Source: Erythrocercus mccallii
Taxonomy: Eukaryota > Chordata > Aves > Passeriformes > Dicruridae
DNA: 64,000 nt
Reading direction: 5' to 3'
NCBI GenBank assembly: GCA_013397435.1
Contig: VZRG01000191.1
Location: forward strand, 294,057 to 358,056
Shown here: positions 34,306-47,367 of the stretch, piece by piece
Numbering within the stretch: position 1 is the first letter of the stretch
Layout: each line of letters starts with the position of its first letter
Made by a program: the position numbers and the translations under genes
Notes under the pieces: generated by a model
What the model was told of the DNA's origin: nothing
The model's database searches: none
The model's input: the letters and a program-made list of their open reading frames with translations, nothing else

Positions 34306-37300
34306 GGACCATAAACATTGTATTCCTAAAATTTTCCTAGGTATCCACAGGAAGATCAGATCAAATTGTGTGAATCTCTCAGAACTGTTGTAGGCAATTC
34401 TCCCTACAACACCTTTGGATCCCTGGAATCACATGATTGATTGAATCAAATTCAAAACTCAAGATTTCTTGCATTTGGGGTGCTCTTATCCTCAGGAGAA
34501 AGAAATAGGGATATAAAAAATAAGGAAAGAAAAATTATCTTTCAGTCAAAGAACACCAATAATACAAGTATGTTTATGGAAACATTTGAGTCTGGAGAAG
34601 AGAACATAGCACTGTCCAAGGACGAAGCCAGGCTGTGACTTCTAATCATGGGAGCACATGAAACCATTTATTACTATCATTAAATAAAAAACTCTGCAAG
34701 TGTGAAAGAGGAAAAAAGACATTATAAGTAATGTAAATGGTGGAAAGTAACTCAAAATGCATTGAAAAAAATAATTACTTTGGGGCCCAGAACCAAATAC
34801 TTAAAAGAAAAAGGAAGTGAATTTTGCACTATTACCAACTGATAAATCTCACTCCTTATAAGCAAAGGTGAGGGAATAAGTTCAGGATCTACTGGTCTGC
34901 CACAATGATAGTCCCAAAAATTAGTCATTTCTTCCCATGTCTGATAAGGGATCTCCAGCTAAAGCATTTTTCCTGATTAAAACAACAGGGTGAGTAAATA
35001 TGCAATTGAATCTGGATTTAATTTTCTTTCTCAGCCTTCTCCAGAATCTGCTTGAAGAAATGCACAAGACTGTCTATCTGTGTGTGAAAACTGACAGGGT
35101 AAACAGGCTAATCAGATCCAACCATGCCTTTTGCAATCAGAATCTCCTGAGGATTGCACACAATTTTTCCACCCTGTTTCTTTTGAAATTAAGCACTCGT
35201 ATTACACAGATAATCTGCATTGAATTAGTGACAACTCTGAGCAAGCACCAATCCAACTAATTTAGGCAAGTCTGCTTGTCAGCTTTGTTTTTTAAATCTC
35301 TGTAATAACACATGTGTCCCTTGCAGCATTGCCTGGGGCTGCTCTTAGGCTCTTTGGAATAGTATACCCACAACATGGTACATTCAAGCAAGAAGTTGTT
35401 TAGCTCTAAATGTTTTAATATCAGCATTCAAATCCTGACCTCTTTCTTTCCCAAGCAGCAGAACACGGTAACTCACAAAATACCAAGGTACCTTGACAGA
35501 ATTTGTCGTGAGAAGAAACTGTGAATCTTTATAGCCAGGCCCTTTACCTAGAGGAGAACACTTACCCAGAATGAGCCATGTGGGGAGCAGCAGTATTTCC
35601 TTGCAGAGACTCCATCCCTACCAACTGGCATCCTAATGTGGACACATCTTTTGCATGGCTTTGCCACAGGTTGCTGAGGGACAAGTTTGCAGGGCCATCA
35701 CATACAAAGTATGGTCCCCCTGGGAAGCTCTACTGAAATACCAGATTTATCAGGTTTAGTTTAACCATGGTCTGACAGAAATTGCCTTCTAGGCCAAAAG
35801 GTTTGAGGTGATTCTCCTGCAAATAAAACCTGCTTTGGAAGACATGTAAATTTGGAGGTTACTTTTATGTTACAGAGACAAAAAAGACACATCCTTCCCT
35901 CTTTTTGTTTTTTCCTTTCTTTTTCTTTGGCTAGTATTTTTGTAGTTTTCATGTCTCCATTCTGTATTCTTAGTTAAGGATGTTAAGCATCATCCTACTA
36001 AGATTTAGGTGAATCTACACGAGAGATCAGGAATGCTTCAGGTGTCTCCCTTGGAGGACCTGTGCACTATCTGTGTTGTGTTGCATTGTGTTGCATCCTG
36101 GACAATGCAGTCCTGACCTTGAATTTTCCAATACAGAGATGTGCTGGAGTGCAAACAGCCTGAAAATCTGCTTTTCCAGAACAGGGAAATCCAAGCTCAC
36201 AGGCTTGAAGCTGTCTTCAAGCAGTTCAAGTCAATAGCATTCAAAGCAAGCCACAGGGCTGCCTGCTCATCTTGCTGGCTCGGCCATAAGCGTGTCTTGC
36301 CTGTCTATATAAACTTTGCTCCATTGCTTCTCCATTCCTGATTAACTCAGGTCCCTTTTCAGTGAACAGGAACATGAAGATCCTTTTCAGAAGTAAACAG
36401 GTTGTTCTGAGAGCCTAGGTAGTAACGGAAGCAGCAGGTGAGGTGATTTGGTGAGTGAGGGCTGTTGCAATGCTTGGCCATTTTTGAGACTCAGCAACCA
36501 AGAGTGTGATTTTTAGTTTATTAATCAACTCAGGGACATATAAAAGAAAAATATATCAAGAATTAGAGAGCTTTATTTCATCAGATATTTTTCCTATATT
36601 ATAATCATCATGATTCTGTGTCATAATTAAAACCTTAAATAGAATTTACTTTCAACAAGATTTGACTATCTGTGTAATTGGTTTGACTGACTGCAGGCTG
36701 ACAATGTCGTAGGGCCATCACAAAAGGTGGAAGGATATTTCTGTACTCTACTATTCTAAAAATCACCTTTTCTATTTATTTACACCCTATCATGTTATTT
36801 TACTTGTTGTGGTTGGAGTGGTACATTGAATAAAATGAACAGTTGAATGAAGATGTATATATTTCATTATTACTCAAAAATCTGAGTAAACAGAGATAAA
36901 GAAAATATGTCAACTTGTGAACAGCAAAACATGTCCTTTTCTTACTCAGTTTTTCCAACAAAGAATCACAGCCCTCCACAGACAATATCAATGAAAACTC
37001 TAGGAGCAAATTGCAGCAAACCAGTAAAAGATACAGACATGTCCTACCTGCTTTTATAGAAGTATCTTAGGGAACAAACTTGCAACAAAGCGGCAAATGA
37101 CTTTGTGGGCCAGCAACCTGCCAACATGCTTAGCAGGAATCCCATGAGGAATTTTATGGGACATAACAGATGCCCCTGCCACCAATTCTTCAGTGTCAAT
37201 CACACTAGCAAGATGAAAGTTGTAGAAGGCTTCCCTACCTGTACTGCTTTCCTGTGTTATAGGGATATGTCCCTTAGAAAAGAATTCAGAAAAGAGCAAA

Positions 37301-39666
37301 ATTGAAGAACTGCTTTTGTTAAGACTACATATGAGAAGCATTCTTCAGCCAAGACGCCACATATATTAAGATGGTTATATACAGGGGCTGGTGATAGCTG
37401 CCCATTTGTGAGAATGACGCAATGTATTATTTTCCCAAAAGTAGGCAGAGTGCTTATTAGGTTCAACTTGCTGCCTGGTCTTGTGGCAGTGCCAGTGACA
37501 AAGGAAACTGCCTGGGTTTGAGCCTGGGTTTGGAACAAGAAATGAAGTAAACAATGGCATTAAAAAGTAATTCTCTGCAAAGGCTTTTCTTTTAGTAAGT
37601 CATTTTAATATACTATTCTGCACATATAAATTGTGTGGTATAGTCATAAAAGGCTCTTGCCTTAAAATACTTATATTATTTGCTGGACTTTTCAGGCTGT
37701 TGGTATAACCAGTCTATAGTCAAAGTGGCAAGACACAATTATTTTAGTAGATTGATAAATCTGTCAAGTAAAAGACCCTGAGGTTTTGAAGCTTCTGGTA
37801 TAGCCAGCTTTCCAGTACAGGGTATGTTGGATTTTCATACTACTAGAAATATACATTATGAAGTAAAATACGTACAGTTAATTTGAATGCAGCATGAATT
37901 GAAATCCAAGCAAGTCAAGAAAGGCATCAGTAACTTTTAAGAAAGTATATACTTTGCAACATAGGAAGTGGGTCTGAAATCTTTTGCCCCTGGCATGGTA
38001 CAAACTCCGACTGCAGGGGAGACTGCAGTGGGAGAGCTCTGGTGACTGCACTCACTGGTGCAATACTAGCTGACGGACCACACCCAAAAAGTAGAGATTA
38101 AACACCTAAATATGAAACTAGACTTTTGGTACACAAGCTCAAAATTACGTGGTTCTTGAAGACCTACTTGCACACCAGACTTTTTGCTTAAATATCTAAT
38201 CAAGTGAAAATAACCAGTAACTAACATTTATGCCTTATGACTGCATTCTGAACTCACTGCTCCTGTCTAAAATTAATTAGGAAAGTCAGTAAAGAAATGT
38301 TATTGATTACAGCCTTAAAGTAATCATTATAATAGATACCTTTGCAAATATGCAGGTGCAAGAATCCTAAAGAATCCTGAAATAAGCAACAGCTATTTCT
38401 TCTTTTTAAAATATTGGGTCAGGGTGTAAGGCGTATGTAGTGGCCTAGCTGTTTCTTTATTTCCCTCAGACTGAGTCAAATCTATTATATTGTCTACTTT
38501 TGGTGGAAAAAACTAAACACAACAACTGCTTTCCTATGCTTCTCCCTGTTAAAACAGCTACAGGCAAAGCTTCGGAGAACAAATCACTAATGGCTCCACC
38601 AATCTGACTGCTTGACCCCTACCTTCAAATGAGAAATAAATGAAGCCATAGCTGAGAAACTGGGAGAAATTCTCTCTCACCTGCCCCTTCCCAAGTCCCT
38701 GGTGTAAAAGAAGTATTAGGATGGCCTGAGACTCATTGAAGTAGTAGTGCATCTGGCAATTCAGCCTAACATTTGTAATTGGACTCATGACTCTCTCTTC
38801 ATGCCTGAAAGCAACACACTTTGCCATTTGTGCAGTCATCTATGCTAGTCCAAAGAGGTGGATAAATCAATGGTCTGGAAAATAAGGCTTCATGCCTGTT
38901 TTATATTCATTTTGCATAGGTATAAATGACTGCACAAGTGCCAAATGATAAAGCATTAGATCTACATAGGTGTTAAATAAACAGCAAATAGTCTCCAGTT
39001 TATTTCCAAATATAATCAGTTTGGTTGAGTAGAAGAAACTTCAGTAGAGCTCATAGATAATACATGAACAGTAATATATGAAAACAAACACTTCTATTAA
39101 ACACAAAATACATACATTTCTATAATATCTGAGGTCAATAATGTGTGGGACTGATATAATTTGTATCAATCATAAAATTCTATAAATATGGAATGGTTTT
39201 TGTTCTGCAGCAGTTAGAATATAGTATGGGTTACTAAAATAAATAGTTAATTGAATTATAGCACCATGATAACATTATGTGACAACCTTGTACTTACTTG
39301 TCAGTCAGCTGTAACTTCTGTTAATAAGATTCATGGAGCTCATTATCTTTTGTAGACTGTTAAATTCTGAAAAAAGACCTGTGAACAGAAAAGTTGTTGT
39401 CTTGTTAAGCAAATGCCAGATTGCTATTGAACACTCCACAGGAATCATGAAAAGAAATAATTTCCACACAGAACCTGAAATTATTGGTTGACCTTTATGA
39501 TTTCTACTCCTTAACACAGACAAAATTGGAAAAGGGAAATCTCCAGATCCAGGTAGTACTAAAAGCCTTTCAGGCTTTTAATAGGTTGAGGAATAACTAC
39601 TCTAGGAAACCATCTACACTTTATACAGGCTTTTATTTCTTGATGAATGACACCCACTTTGACAAC
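34306..39666. other. AT-rich intergenic stretch, no gene seen
   Basis: No gene or mobile element recognised. Several 60-95 codon frames overlap on opposite strands (for example 37054-37341 and 37105-37305) and have no motifs. A block around 35000-35260 is unusually non-repetitive and could be conserved, but this is a weak impression. Confidence 0.6.
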
Positions 39667-39860
39667 CACAGAATCACAGAATGGTTAAGGTGTCTCCTCC
39701 CTGCTTAAATAGGGTCATCCCTGAGCACACTGCACAGGATTGCATCCAGATCCTTCTTGAATATCTCCAGGCAGGGAGACTCCACAGCCTCTCTGGGCAA
39801 TCTGTTCCAGTGTTCAGTCATTTGCACAGTGACAATAACCCTGTCTCAACTCATGCTCAT
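39667..39860 (-). mobile_element. CR1 LINE, 3' end fragment
   Basis: On the plus strand it begins with two copies of CACAGAAT (39667-39674, 39675-39682), the reverse complement of the ATTCTGTG-type octamer repeat that ends CR1 elements. It then shows GGGTCATCCCTGAGCAC, ATATCTCCAGGCAGGGAGA and TCTCTGGGCAATCTGTTCCAG, typical CR1 3' sequence. Translating the minus strand gives the ORF2 C-terminal signature TEHWNRLPREAVESP without a break. Part of the 3' UTR next to the tail appears deleted. CR1 is a non-LTR retrotransposon encoding endonuclease and reverse transcriptase; only the last few dozen residues survive here, so it is dead by 5' truncation. Confidence 0.9.
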
Positions 39861-41949
39861 CCAGTAATACAAATGCAGTGCCTTAGAAGAAATCTATCTG
39901 AACCATGCAATTCAGATCATTATTATATACATCCCTGTACAATAAACTTTTATTTTGTGCCTTCCTTTGTACAACAGAAAAACAGTATTCACATCTAAAA
40001 ACTTATGTACTGAATGACAAAAGTTCAAAAATCTCAGCACACCACTGAAGAAAATCACATATGATTGAAGACATAAACTGCAGCCCATGGTAGTGAGGAA
40101 AAAAAAGTGGTTCCTAAGACTAACCTTGGGAAAATAGCTTCCTGCTCCAGTATCTGGCAGTCATTTCAACACTGAACACTTGAAGGACACATCAGCTAAA
40201 TGTGAATTTCCCAGTATTATGATGCACTTCAGAGCACTCCACACAGTATATTGTCTTGTGACTAATTCTCACTGCATCTGAGGAAGGAAACCAACATATG
40301 GGGAGAAGGAAAAATATTATTTACCTCATTTTTCTTATCTTTCTATGTGATCTAAAGTATATAGTAATTCAATATATGACAAAAGTATTTTTCAGGATAA
40401 ATATATGAATATGAGTGTTTATTGCATTATTTTTAACTTCTTTTCAAGAATATTAGAAAGTCTCGTCTTTAAGATTTTATTTTGAACATCAAATCCTCTA
40501 TAGTGTGTCATTTATACACACTTAGCAATCTTCATCTAGAAATAATTTAGGTCCCCAGCACTCTTTTTGAAAGGTGCTGAAAATAGTGGATGTGTTATTA
40601 TTATGAAATTTCTGAATTTCCAGGACCAATTTCATCATCTTTCCTTTTTGTTTGATTGTTTTGTTTAATTTAATTTTATGTTTCTTTCTTTTTGTATAAG
40701 AAATGGAATTTTTTCTAGTACATGGTCTGCAAAATTTTGACTTCTAATTTTTACCCTGTAAGATTTCACTACATTTCCCTTGCACTGGCTCACAAGATGG
40801 TCAATGTCTGTTTTTTAGGATAGTCCATCAGATTGCACCAAAACCAGAGCAGACCATCATTGTGGCCACAATCTCTCCTTCAACCAGCGCTGCTTCCCTG
40901 CAGCATTGCTTTAGTCACTACTGCAATATTAATGAGCATTGGCCCCAGAATCTTTCTCTGTAGGATACCTCTGTTTTTTGATAGTGCTCCTTTTCAGTAC
41001 AGTCCACTGAGGCCTACCCTAAACAGTTCTTTGTTACAATTCTTACATTAAACCTTTTCACCTTTCACAAAATTGCTTAATCTTAATCTTCATCTTAATC
41101 TGTTCTGCTCTGAAGCAACCCGATATGAAACAAAATCCACAAAGTTTTGAGATTTAGTGGTACTCAGTCATAGCATACCATCGCATTCACGTTATTTTGT
41201 ATTGGTAGAAACGTTGTTACTTCTAAGACTAGTGTCTCATCCATAAACTCATAGAACATTATCCACTGGTCGTGCCAAGTGAAGAATCACCTGCTGAGTT
41301 CAAGCACAGTTTTCCAATGCCTGCTAACATCTGAAATAAGAATTACTGCAAAGTAACACAGCCCATTATACTTTCACCTGATTTCAACATCTGAGGTCTT
41401 TTCCTCAGGATGTTCATTTCCATATATTGTTTTTGTGTCATTTCAAGAATTATCATTCTGAATTCCATAGGTCTTTCTGTAGAAGATAATTTTTCATAAA
41501 TTTTTGACCGCAAAAAGCTCATGTAAAAGCTGCTCAGGGGAAGCTTCAGTCTGAACTGCTCTTATGTAGCAATTTCTAACTGAGTTTAGGACTGGTAAAT
41601 TTTGCATACTTCAATGTGCTTTTCTAAACGGGTTTTCGCCTCTATAAATTAATTGAATTGCAAAGTATACCCTGCAGCTTTAAATAATTCACAAACCCTT
41701 CTATATTTTTGACTGTTATGTGTGTCTCTTGGTAAGAAACATCTCTGTCAATACAAAGAGCACAGTATCCTTCACATTGAAATACAATTTCAGAGTTACC
41801 TTCTTATGACTTAGTGAAAACTAAGAAAAAATCAGGTGGCTCAGAAGTTATTAACAAGAATTTATTAAAAGTAGGGCTGAGTGCCTTCCTTCTGTTTGCA
41901 CTTGGTACAAACAGAAATTCAAACCCTGTTGACATGATAGACATGAGAC
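39861..41949. other. AT-rich intergenic stretch with a possible old LINE remnant
   Basis: No gene recognised. A block at 40910-40985 weakly resembles an old CR1/L2-type LINE and is listed separately. The remainder has no recognisable element. Confidence 0.6.
40910..40985 (-). mobile_element. Possible very old CR1/L2-like LINE remnant
   Basis: The phrase around 40927-40945 (TTAATGAGCATTGGCCCCAG) followed by CTGTAGGATACCTCTG resembles the stretch of CR1-type LINEs read on the opposite strand as CTGGGGCCA...CTC. The similarity is short and interrupted; it may extend toward 41100. A weak call. Confidence 0.35.
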
Positions 41950-42210
41950 AATGGTACAGCATGGTCAGGTTGGAAGGAACCACAGCCGGTCATATTGTCC
42001 AAACTCCCTGCTTCAGCAGGGCCATCCTGGAGCACATGGCTCAGGATTGTGTCCAGACAGTTCTTGAATATCTTCAGTGATAGAGACTCCACAACCTCTC
42101 TGGGAAATCTATTCCAGTGCTCAGTCACACCAACAAGAAGGAAGTTCTTCTTCATATTTAGGTGGATCCCCCTGTGCACGAGTTTCTGCCTGTTGCCTCT
42201 TGTCTTTCCT
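41950..42210 (-). mobile_element. CR1 LINE, 3' end fragment with ORF2 C-terminus
   Basis: Plus-strand words AGGTTGGAAGGAACC, CTTCAGCAGGGCCATCC, CCACAACCTCTCTGGG, CAGTGCTCAGTCAC and GTTGCCTCTTGTC match the CR1 3' region in reverse orientation. The minus frame covering 41919-42239 contains TEHWNRFPREVVESLSL preceded by HLNMKKNFLL, the conserved C-terminal tail of CR1 ORF2, with no frameshift across it. The octamer tail is eroded (ATGGTACAGCATGG near 41950). It is 5'-truncated, lacks the catalytic reverse transcriptase motifs and is not functional. Confidence 0.92.
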
Positions 42211-42898
42211 ATTTCAGCAGATGTTTCAAAAAAAATCACCTGTATCGTAGTTCACCACACTAGAAGGACCACAGGACACTTGGATTTTGCTGTCAGAGCA
42301 GGGGCCAAGAAAAAGCCTTACCTTGTTTATTTCATTCTATTATATACCTGCAGGAAACATGACCACGGATTGGAGAGTGGGATTACCACCTCTGAACCAC
42401 ATAGGTCAGAAAGACCATCACTCAGCATTCTCCTCCTACCAAGAAGAATGCAAAACAATGGCATTATTTACAAAAACATCCCTCATGTTTTCACGAACAT
42501 GGTGTGGGAAAGTGAAGACCTGCACTTTAATATCAGACCTTAGAAAATCATGGTGACACACCTGTTTTCACCTAATATCAGTATATTTAGTATTTGACAA
42601 AACTAAAATTTGATTGAAAGCAGGCTCTGACTATAACAAAAAAAAAATTAGTAATGGCTTTATATACCTGATGTAACTAATTTAGAGTGCCAGTCTGAAA
42701 ATACAAAGTGTTACATGCAGGAAAATGAATGAAAATAATTTCAAATCGGTCAGCACTTGAAAAACATTTTTTAAAACTTCTTACCTTAGTCTGCACACAT
42801 CTTAGTCAGCCTTCTGGAATAGCATGTGTAAGAAATATCTGTAAATCTAAGAAACAGTCCATATTTGTAAAGAGAAGGTTATACTAAATTAATTATAT

Positions 42899-42927
42899 AT
42901 TTCAATTTTAAAACACTAAATTGAAAT
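42899..42927. other. Perfect 10-bp inverted repeat, 9-nt loop
   Basis: ATTTCAATTT (42899-42908) and AAATTGAAAT (42918-42927) are exact reverse complements. AT-rich, so of lower significance than the GC-containing palindromes in this window. Confidence 0.8.
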
Positions 42928-43429
42928 TATGTCAAGTCAAAGAGTTTTCAGTGTCAAATAGACCATTATTTCTCTTTTGTATAATCCATTTTCAATTTGC
43001 ACTGAGTATTATTTGCCTTTTATAACAATAAGACCTTGTATATATATTTTTCTTTATAGAGGCAAACAAAAATTTCAATACTTATTATTGCAGAAATAAT
43101 TCAACTTTGCTCTATTTTCTTTAAAATTTCTTGGGTACTTTGGGGGTATTTAATCAGGTCACTAAAACAATCCATCCCAAGTCAGGTCATCAAGTTGCCT
43201 GGCAACCGTATTCAGGATTGATAAAGGCAAACTACCTTGCCCTTCTTTTTGCCTCCCTTTAAAATCAATATGACAAGCTTGATATCGGTGATGTGAGATT
43301 AGCTGCAAAAATGCATGAAATTGTTCAAGAAATGCATTGCTCAAGATACTCAGTTTCAAAGGCTAGGCCCAAGCACATCAGTCTAAAATAAGTATTATTT
43401 ACAGAGGTTTTATTTCATTTAGTACATGT

Positions 43430-43535
43430 GCTTTTTTTTTTTTTTTTGGTTGATTGATTAGTTGTTGTTGTTTGCTTGGTTGGCTGCTTGGTTGGTTGTT
43501 TCTGTGGTTTGTTTTGTTGAGGTTTTTTTGGGGGT
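43430..43535. repeat. T/G-rich simple tract
   Basis: A long T-run followed by GGTTGATTGATT, GTTGTTGTT and TTGGTTGGC words, ending in a T-run plus GGGGG at 43523-43534. Low-complexity DNA. Confidence 0.75.
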
Positions 43536-45363
43536 AGCAGGGTCTGTTTCATTCATAACAGAGCTCGGGATTTCATAGTAGTACCATCATGATGTTTTGT
43601 CCTGAGTAGCAATTTTAATGTCATTAGGAAGAGAAATTGATCATGGATTGGGTTAAGGTAGCTTGAATGCACTATTATTTGTTTTCAAGAATTCAAGAAA
43701 TTTTATTTTGTGAATGCAGCAAAATTCAGTATATGTATACTGTTTATTCATGAATCCAAAGGCTCTTTCAGCCATAGAGCTTTCAACTTCTCCCAGTCAG
43801 TTTCCAAGGGCTTGATCAGTGTTTTCTTTTAATGCTGTCTTCATCCTCCCTTTAAGCTTCCCCAGTCTCTGCACTATTTTCCATAGAGCATAAAACATAC
43901 CACTCAAAGATGGTTAAAAAACACACAAACCCTCTTGTTAATTTGAAATTATGTCTTCACTTGAAACAAATGTTGCTGTTTCAGCATTCCAGTGTGCATC
44001 ATTTTGGGCAGCCCCAGTAAGAAATAAATCAGGATCTAAGCCAAAGTCCTTGCCCTAGTTCAGTTCATCACAGCGTCAGTCACCTACCTCTAATCAAAAA
44101 AACTGGTATGGCTCTGATATGTAAGGGCATCTTCTGCTGCCTTTATGGCTAATGAGACAAAACCTTGGACACAATCTTTACTCCCCAAACCAAGGTGAAG
44201 CTGTTTTAAACTGGTTTTCTACTGGAAAAATAGCAGCGAATAATGACATCCATGAGTTGTACAAGTATAAGAAAACTGAAATGTGGCAGGAAAAGTCTAT
44301 TGAGTCACGATTTATTACAAGAATTTCAGTACTACGGGATACTGTAGAAAGGAAAAAGAAGGGTAATATAATTTTGATTTTAACAAAACTGAGGCATGGT
44401 TGCTAGACATTGGCTGAATTTTCCTGTGTTGACCATGTAGGTTGTTTATGTGTGAACTATGTACTGCTTACCACTTGATTGCATGATTGGTTATCTTGGT
44501 CATTATACATTTTTTTCTGCCTTCTGGTCTGAGACTTGTAAGACAGGATGTGAACAAAAGACAAGGGATGAATAGTGAAGCCCTCATTTTCTATACACTG
44601 TTACTCAAGTCTGCAGGTAAAGGTGTGTGTAGACACACTCCTAAAATTTTGTGTCAGCAAAAAACTGGTGTGAAAGCTTTTGGCAGTTAGCAGAGAGGCA
44701 TAAATACAGCACATATGAGAAGCCATTTATATTCCAAATCAGTATTCAGAAAAGTTTTGCTAAGGGTTTGAGGTGAGCTGATCCTGAAGCTTCAGTATAG
44801 GTACTTTTAATGGAAAAGTGTATTTGTTTATCTCTGATAGTAGCTATGCTTCTATCTGGCTGTCATCTACTTTCACATTTCCCTTGCCTTCAGAGAGAAA
44901 ATCATCGTGTTTTTCAAAATTCTGACAGAGTGTATCTGCCCATGCAGAAAAACTGATTTCTAGGCAATTTTATTTTGCGAGCTGTGTGGAAAAAAGCCAA
45001 CCGTCACTCACTGCCCGTGTCTCCTGCCCCAGCCTCCAGGAGGGCCTTTTCAGATCCTTCTGTCTGACTTCTGTAACCAGAGCTCCCAAGAGAAAGGCAT
45101 TTGCTCTCACAAGCTGAGGACTCTTTTCTCAGAATGCTGTCTAGTGGAACCTAAATTCTTCTGCTAGCACTGATTGACAGTCAATAGAGTAAAAAATTAA
45201 TCAGATAGAGAATTAACAAAATAAAGCAAAGAGCCCTGGTTAAGACTGAAATTTCTAGTATAACAAAAGCAGGAGATATGTCAGCACTGTATTTGGACAT
45301 TTCAATATATGTATTTTTGTAGTAAGAGACAAAACCCTTGAGTTAGATTTAGAGTGAAGAACT

Positions 45364-45387
45364 ATTACTATTATTATTATTATTATA
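45364..45387. repeat. (ATT)n microsatellite
   Basis: ATTACTATT followed by uninterrupted ATT triplets. Confidence 0.85.
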
Positions 45388-46329
45388 TTTGTTCAAGCAA
45401 GAATAAACCATGTTAGACACCAATTTTTGATGCAGGAATGCTTTGTAAATGGGTTCAAACTCAGAAAAATTCGTAACATGCAAAGGTGTTTAATCTGCTG
45501 AGTTTAAGTGATTTAGCTAGAATTACCTCCTTATGTGAAAAGTACACCTATAGAATATAAAATGCTGCTGAACTTTGAAGACCAGAAGTTGCTTTCACAT
45601 CTCCACTTACTAGAAACCCCAAGGAAAATCTCTCTAGACCCCACAGAAAAAAAAGGAAAAAAAATAAAAAAGAGCAAGATGTTATGATCATGTGTTTTTT
45701 TTTTTTCTTGTCACCATTCTTCTGAATAGATCTATTCACATATTAACATTTGGAACTTGTTCATGAGACAAATTGAATTCATCAAAGAATTTTCTACAAT
45801 TATTTTTTCATAAAACAAAATTTAATTGAAAATTTCTAATCAACCACTCCTGCTTTTAGAAGCTCCACAAAAAAGGAAATAATATATAAAGCCACATTAA
45901 AGAGGGGAGACTTCTGCCAAATTATTCTAAGGCAGTTGATATATAATGATTTATGACTGAGATTGAAACCTTTTATCAAAGATGATGGTGAAAACCATGA
46001 GTTATAATCTCAGTTTTTCCTTTTATCTTTCATCCAGGTGAAAGATATTTTAAGACTCACAACAATCACTGTGAGTGAGAACATTCAGCTTCTACTAAGT
46101 ACAGAAATACAGGTGTTGAGTTTGTTGTTTTTTGGGTTTTTTTAAATGCCTAAAATACAAGTGAAAAAATAAAGACCCATAATAGTAGTAAGATTACATC
46201 TGACGAGTCACTCAGTTCTGAATCATGTAGCCAGTGAACTACTTTGGGACACCCTGAACTTGCATTTCTACAGAACATATTACCATTTAAACATAATATC
46301 CAAGCCTCACATTGCAAAGAGAAGTTTTA

Positions 46330-46500
46330 TCAGTTTTCCATTTAATTCTGCCGTGTGCTATTAACTCAAAATGCAGCGATATCAGTGGCATTTTATGGTA
46401 AGTTAATAGGTATAGACAAAATCTTCTATAAATATTCATTACATCTCATTATTGCAAATTAATGAGCAAGATTCTGAAATTAAGGTTAGTCTAATTTGGA
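46330..46500. promoter_or_regulatory. Candidate conserved noncoding element
   Basis: Non-repetitive AT-rich block with ATTAATGAG (about 46458-46466), AAATATTCATTACATC and TGCAGCGATATCAG words. No coding frame. The composition resembles homeodomain-rich noncoding elements; unverified. Confidence 0.2.
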
Positions 46501-47367
46501 GATATGTATCACTTTTCCTACATATGAGACATAAGAAATAAATTATACTCTAAGGCGAAGTTCTAGCTTACTCCAAGGGTGGCCCAGAAAGATTGACAGC
46601 AATTGTAAATGGGATAATATGATTGACTGGAAAGCAAAGACAGAACTGCTGCTTGGCTTTAGGTATGACAAACAGCATCCACAACATTCATTTTTTAGTA
46701 GCTGGATCATTTCTTACATTCCTGTGTCTTATACTCAAAATCTTCTGCTGTGGTATCATGGCTGAATCCCTGCCCTTTGCAGCAGTGGCTCAGAGGGCAT
46801 GGCTGAGGTCATGGCTGATATAGTTCACATTGGTTTGCTTTGAGAGAGTCATTTAGCTCACTTCTGGGTCAGCTCTGTCAGCATTTATCAGAGGAGGCCA
46901 CAAGTCACCAGCTTTTTGAAAGTACCCAGATTTGCCCATCTTGATTGTGGGATGCAGAACCTTGTGTCTGACCTAGGTGGCCTCCACCCACATCTCTATG
47001 TTTGCAGTGATGTTAAGTGACTTGTTCTGATACTGTGAAAGAACTTGGAGATTATCAGAATTCAAAGTAAATGTTGGTGGTCTGCAAGGACAAAATTGAC
47101 TCCTAGTGGTATCTTTGGAGGACTTTACAACTCTGAGTTGCCTAGAGAGGTTCAACACAAATAGTGTATGGATGCCAGAGTCTGCACATGTCCTTCAGAG
47201 AGGGCTGGGTTTAGAGAACATGGATCCAGACTCCTCTCGGAGTTGCTCAACGATAGAAGAATGGACGTAGGCTGCAACAAAATAAATCAAAAATTAAATA
47301 TTGTGGAAAAAAACCAGGACAATTGAGTAAAATACTGGAATAAATTACTAAGAGAAATTTGAAATAA

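Larger units (their letters stand above)
42211..47367. other. AT-rich intergenic stretch, no gene seen
   Basis: No gene or mobile element recognised over 5 kb. It holds a T/G-rich tract, an ATT microsatellite, an inverted repeat at 42899-42927 and a candidate conserved block at 46330-46500. Open frames are short and motif-free. Confidence 0.6.

Noticed and set aside
41995..42543. 182-codon open frame on the plus strand
   Set aside because: Left half is antisense to a CR1 fragment whose real coding strand is minus; the right half has no motif.
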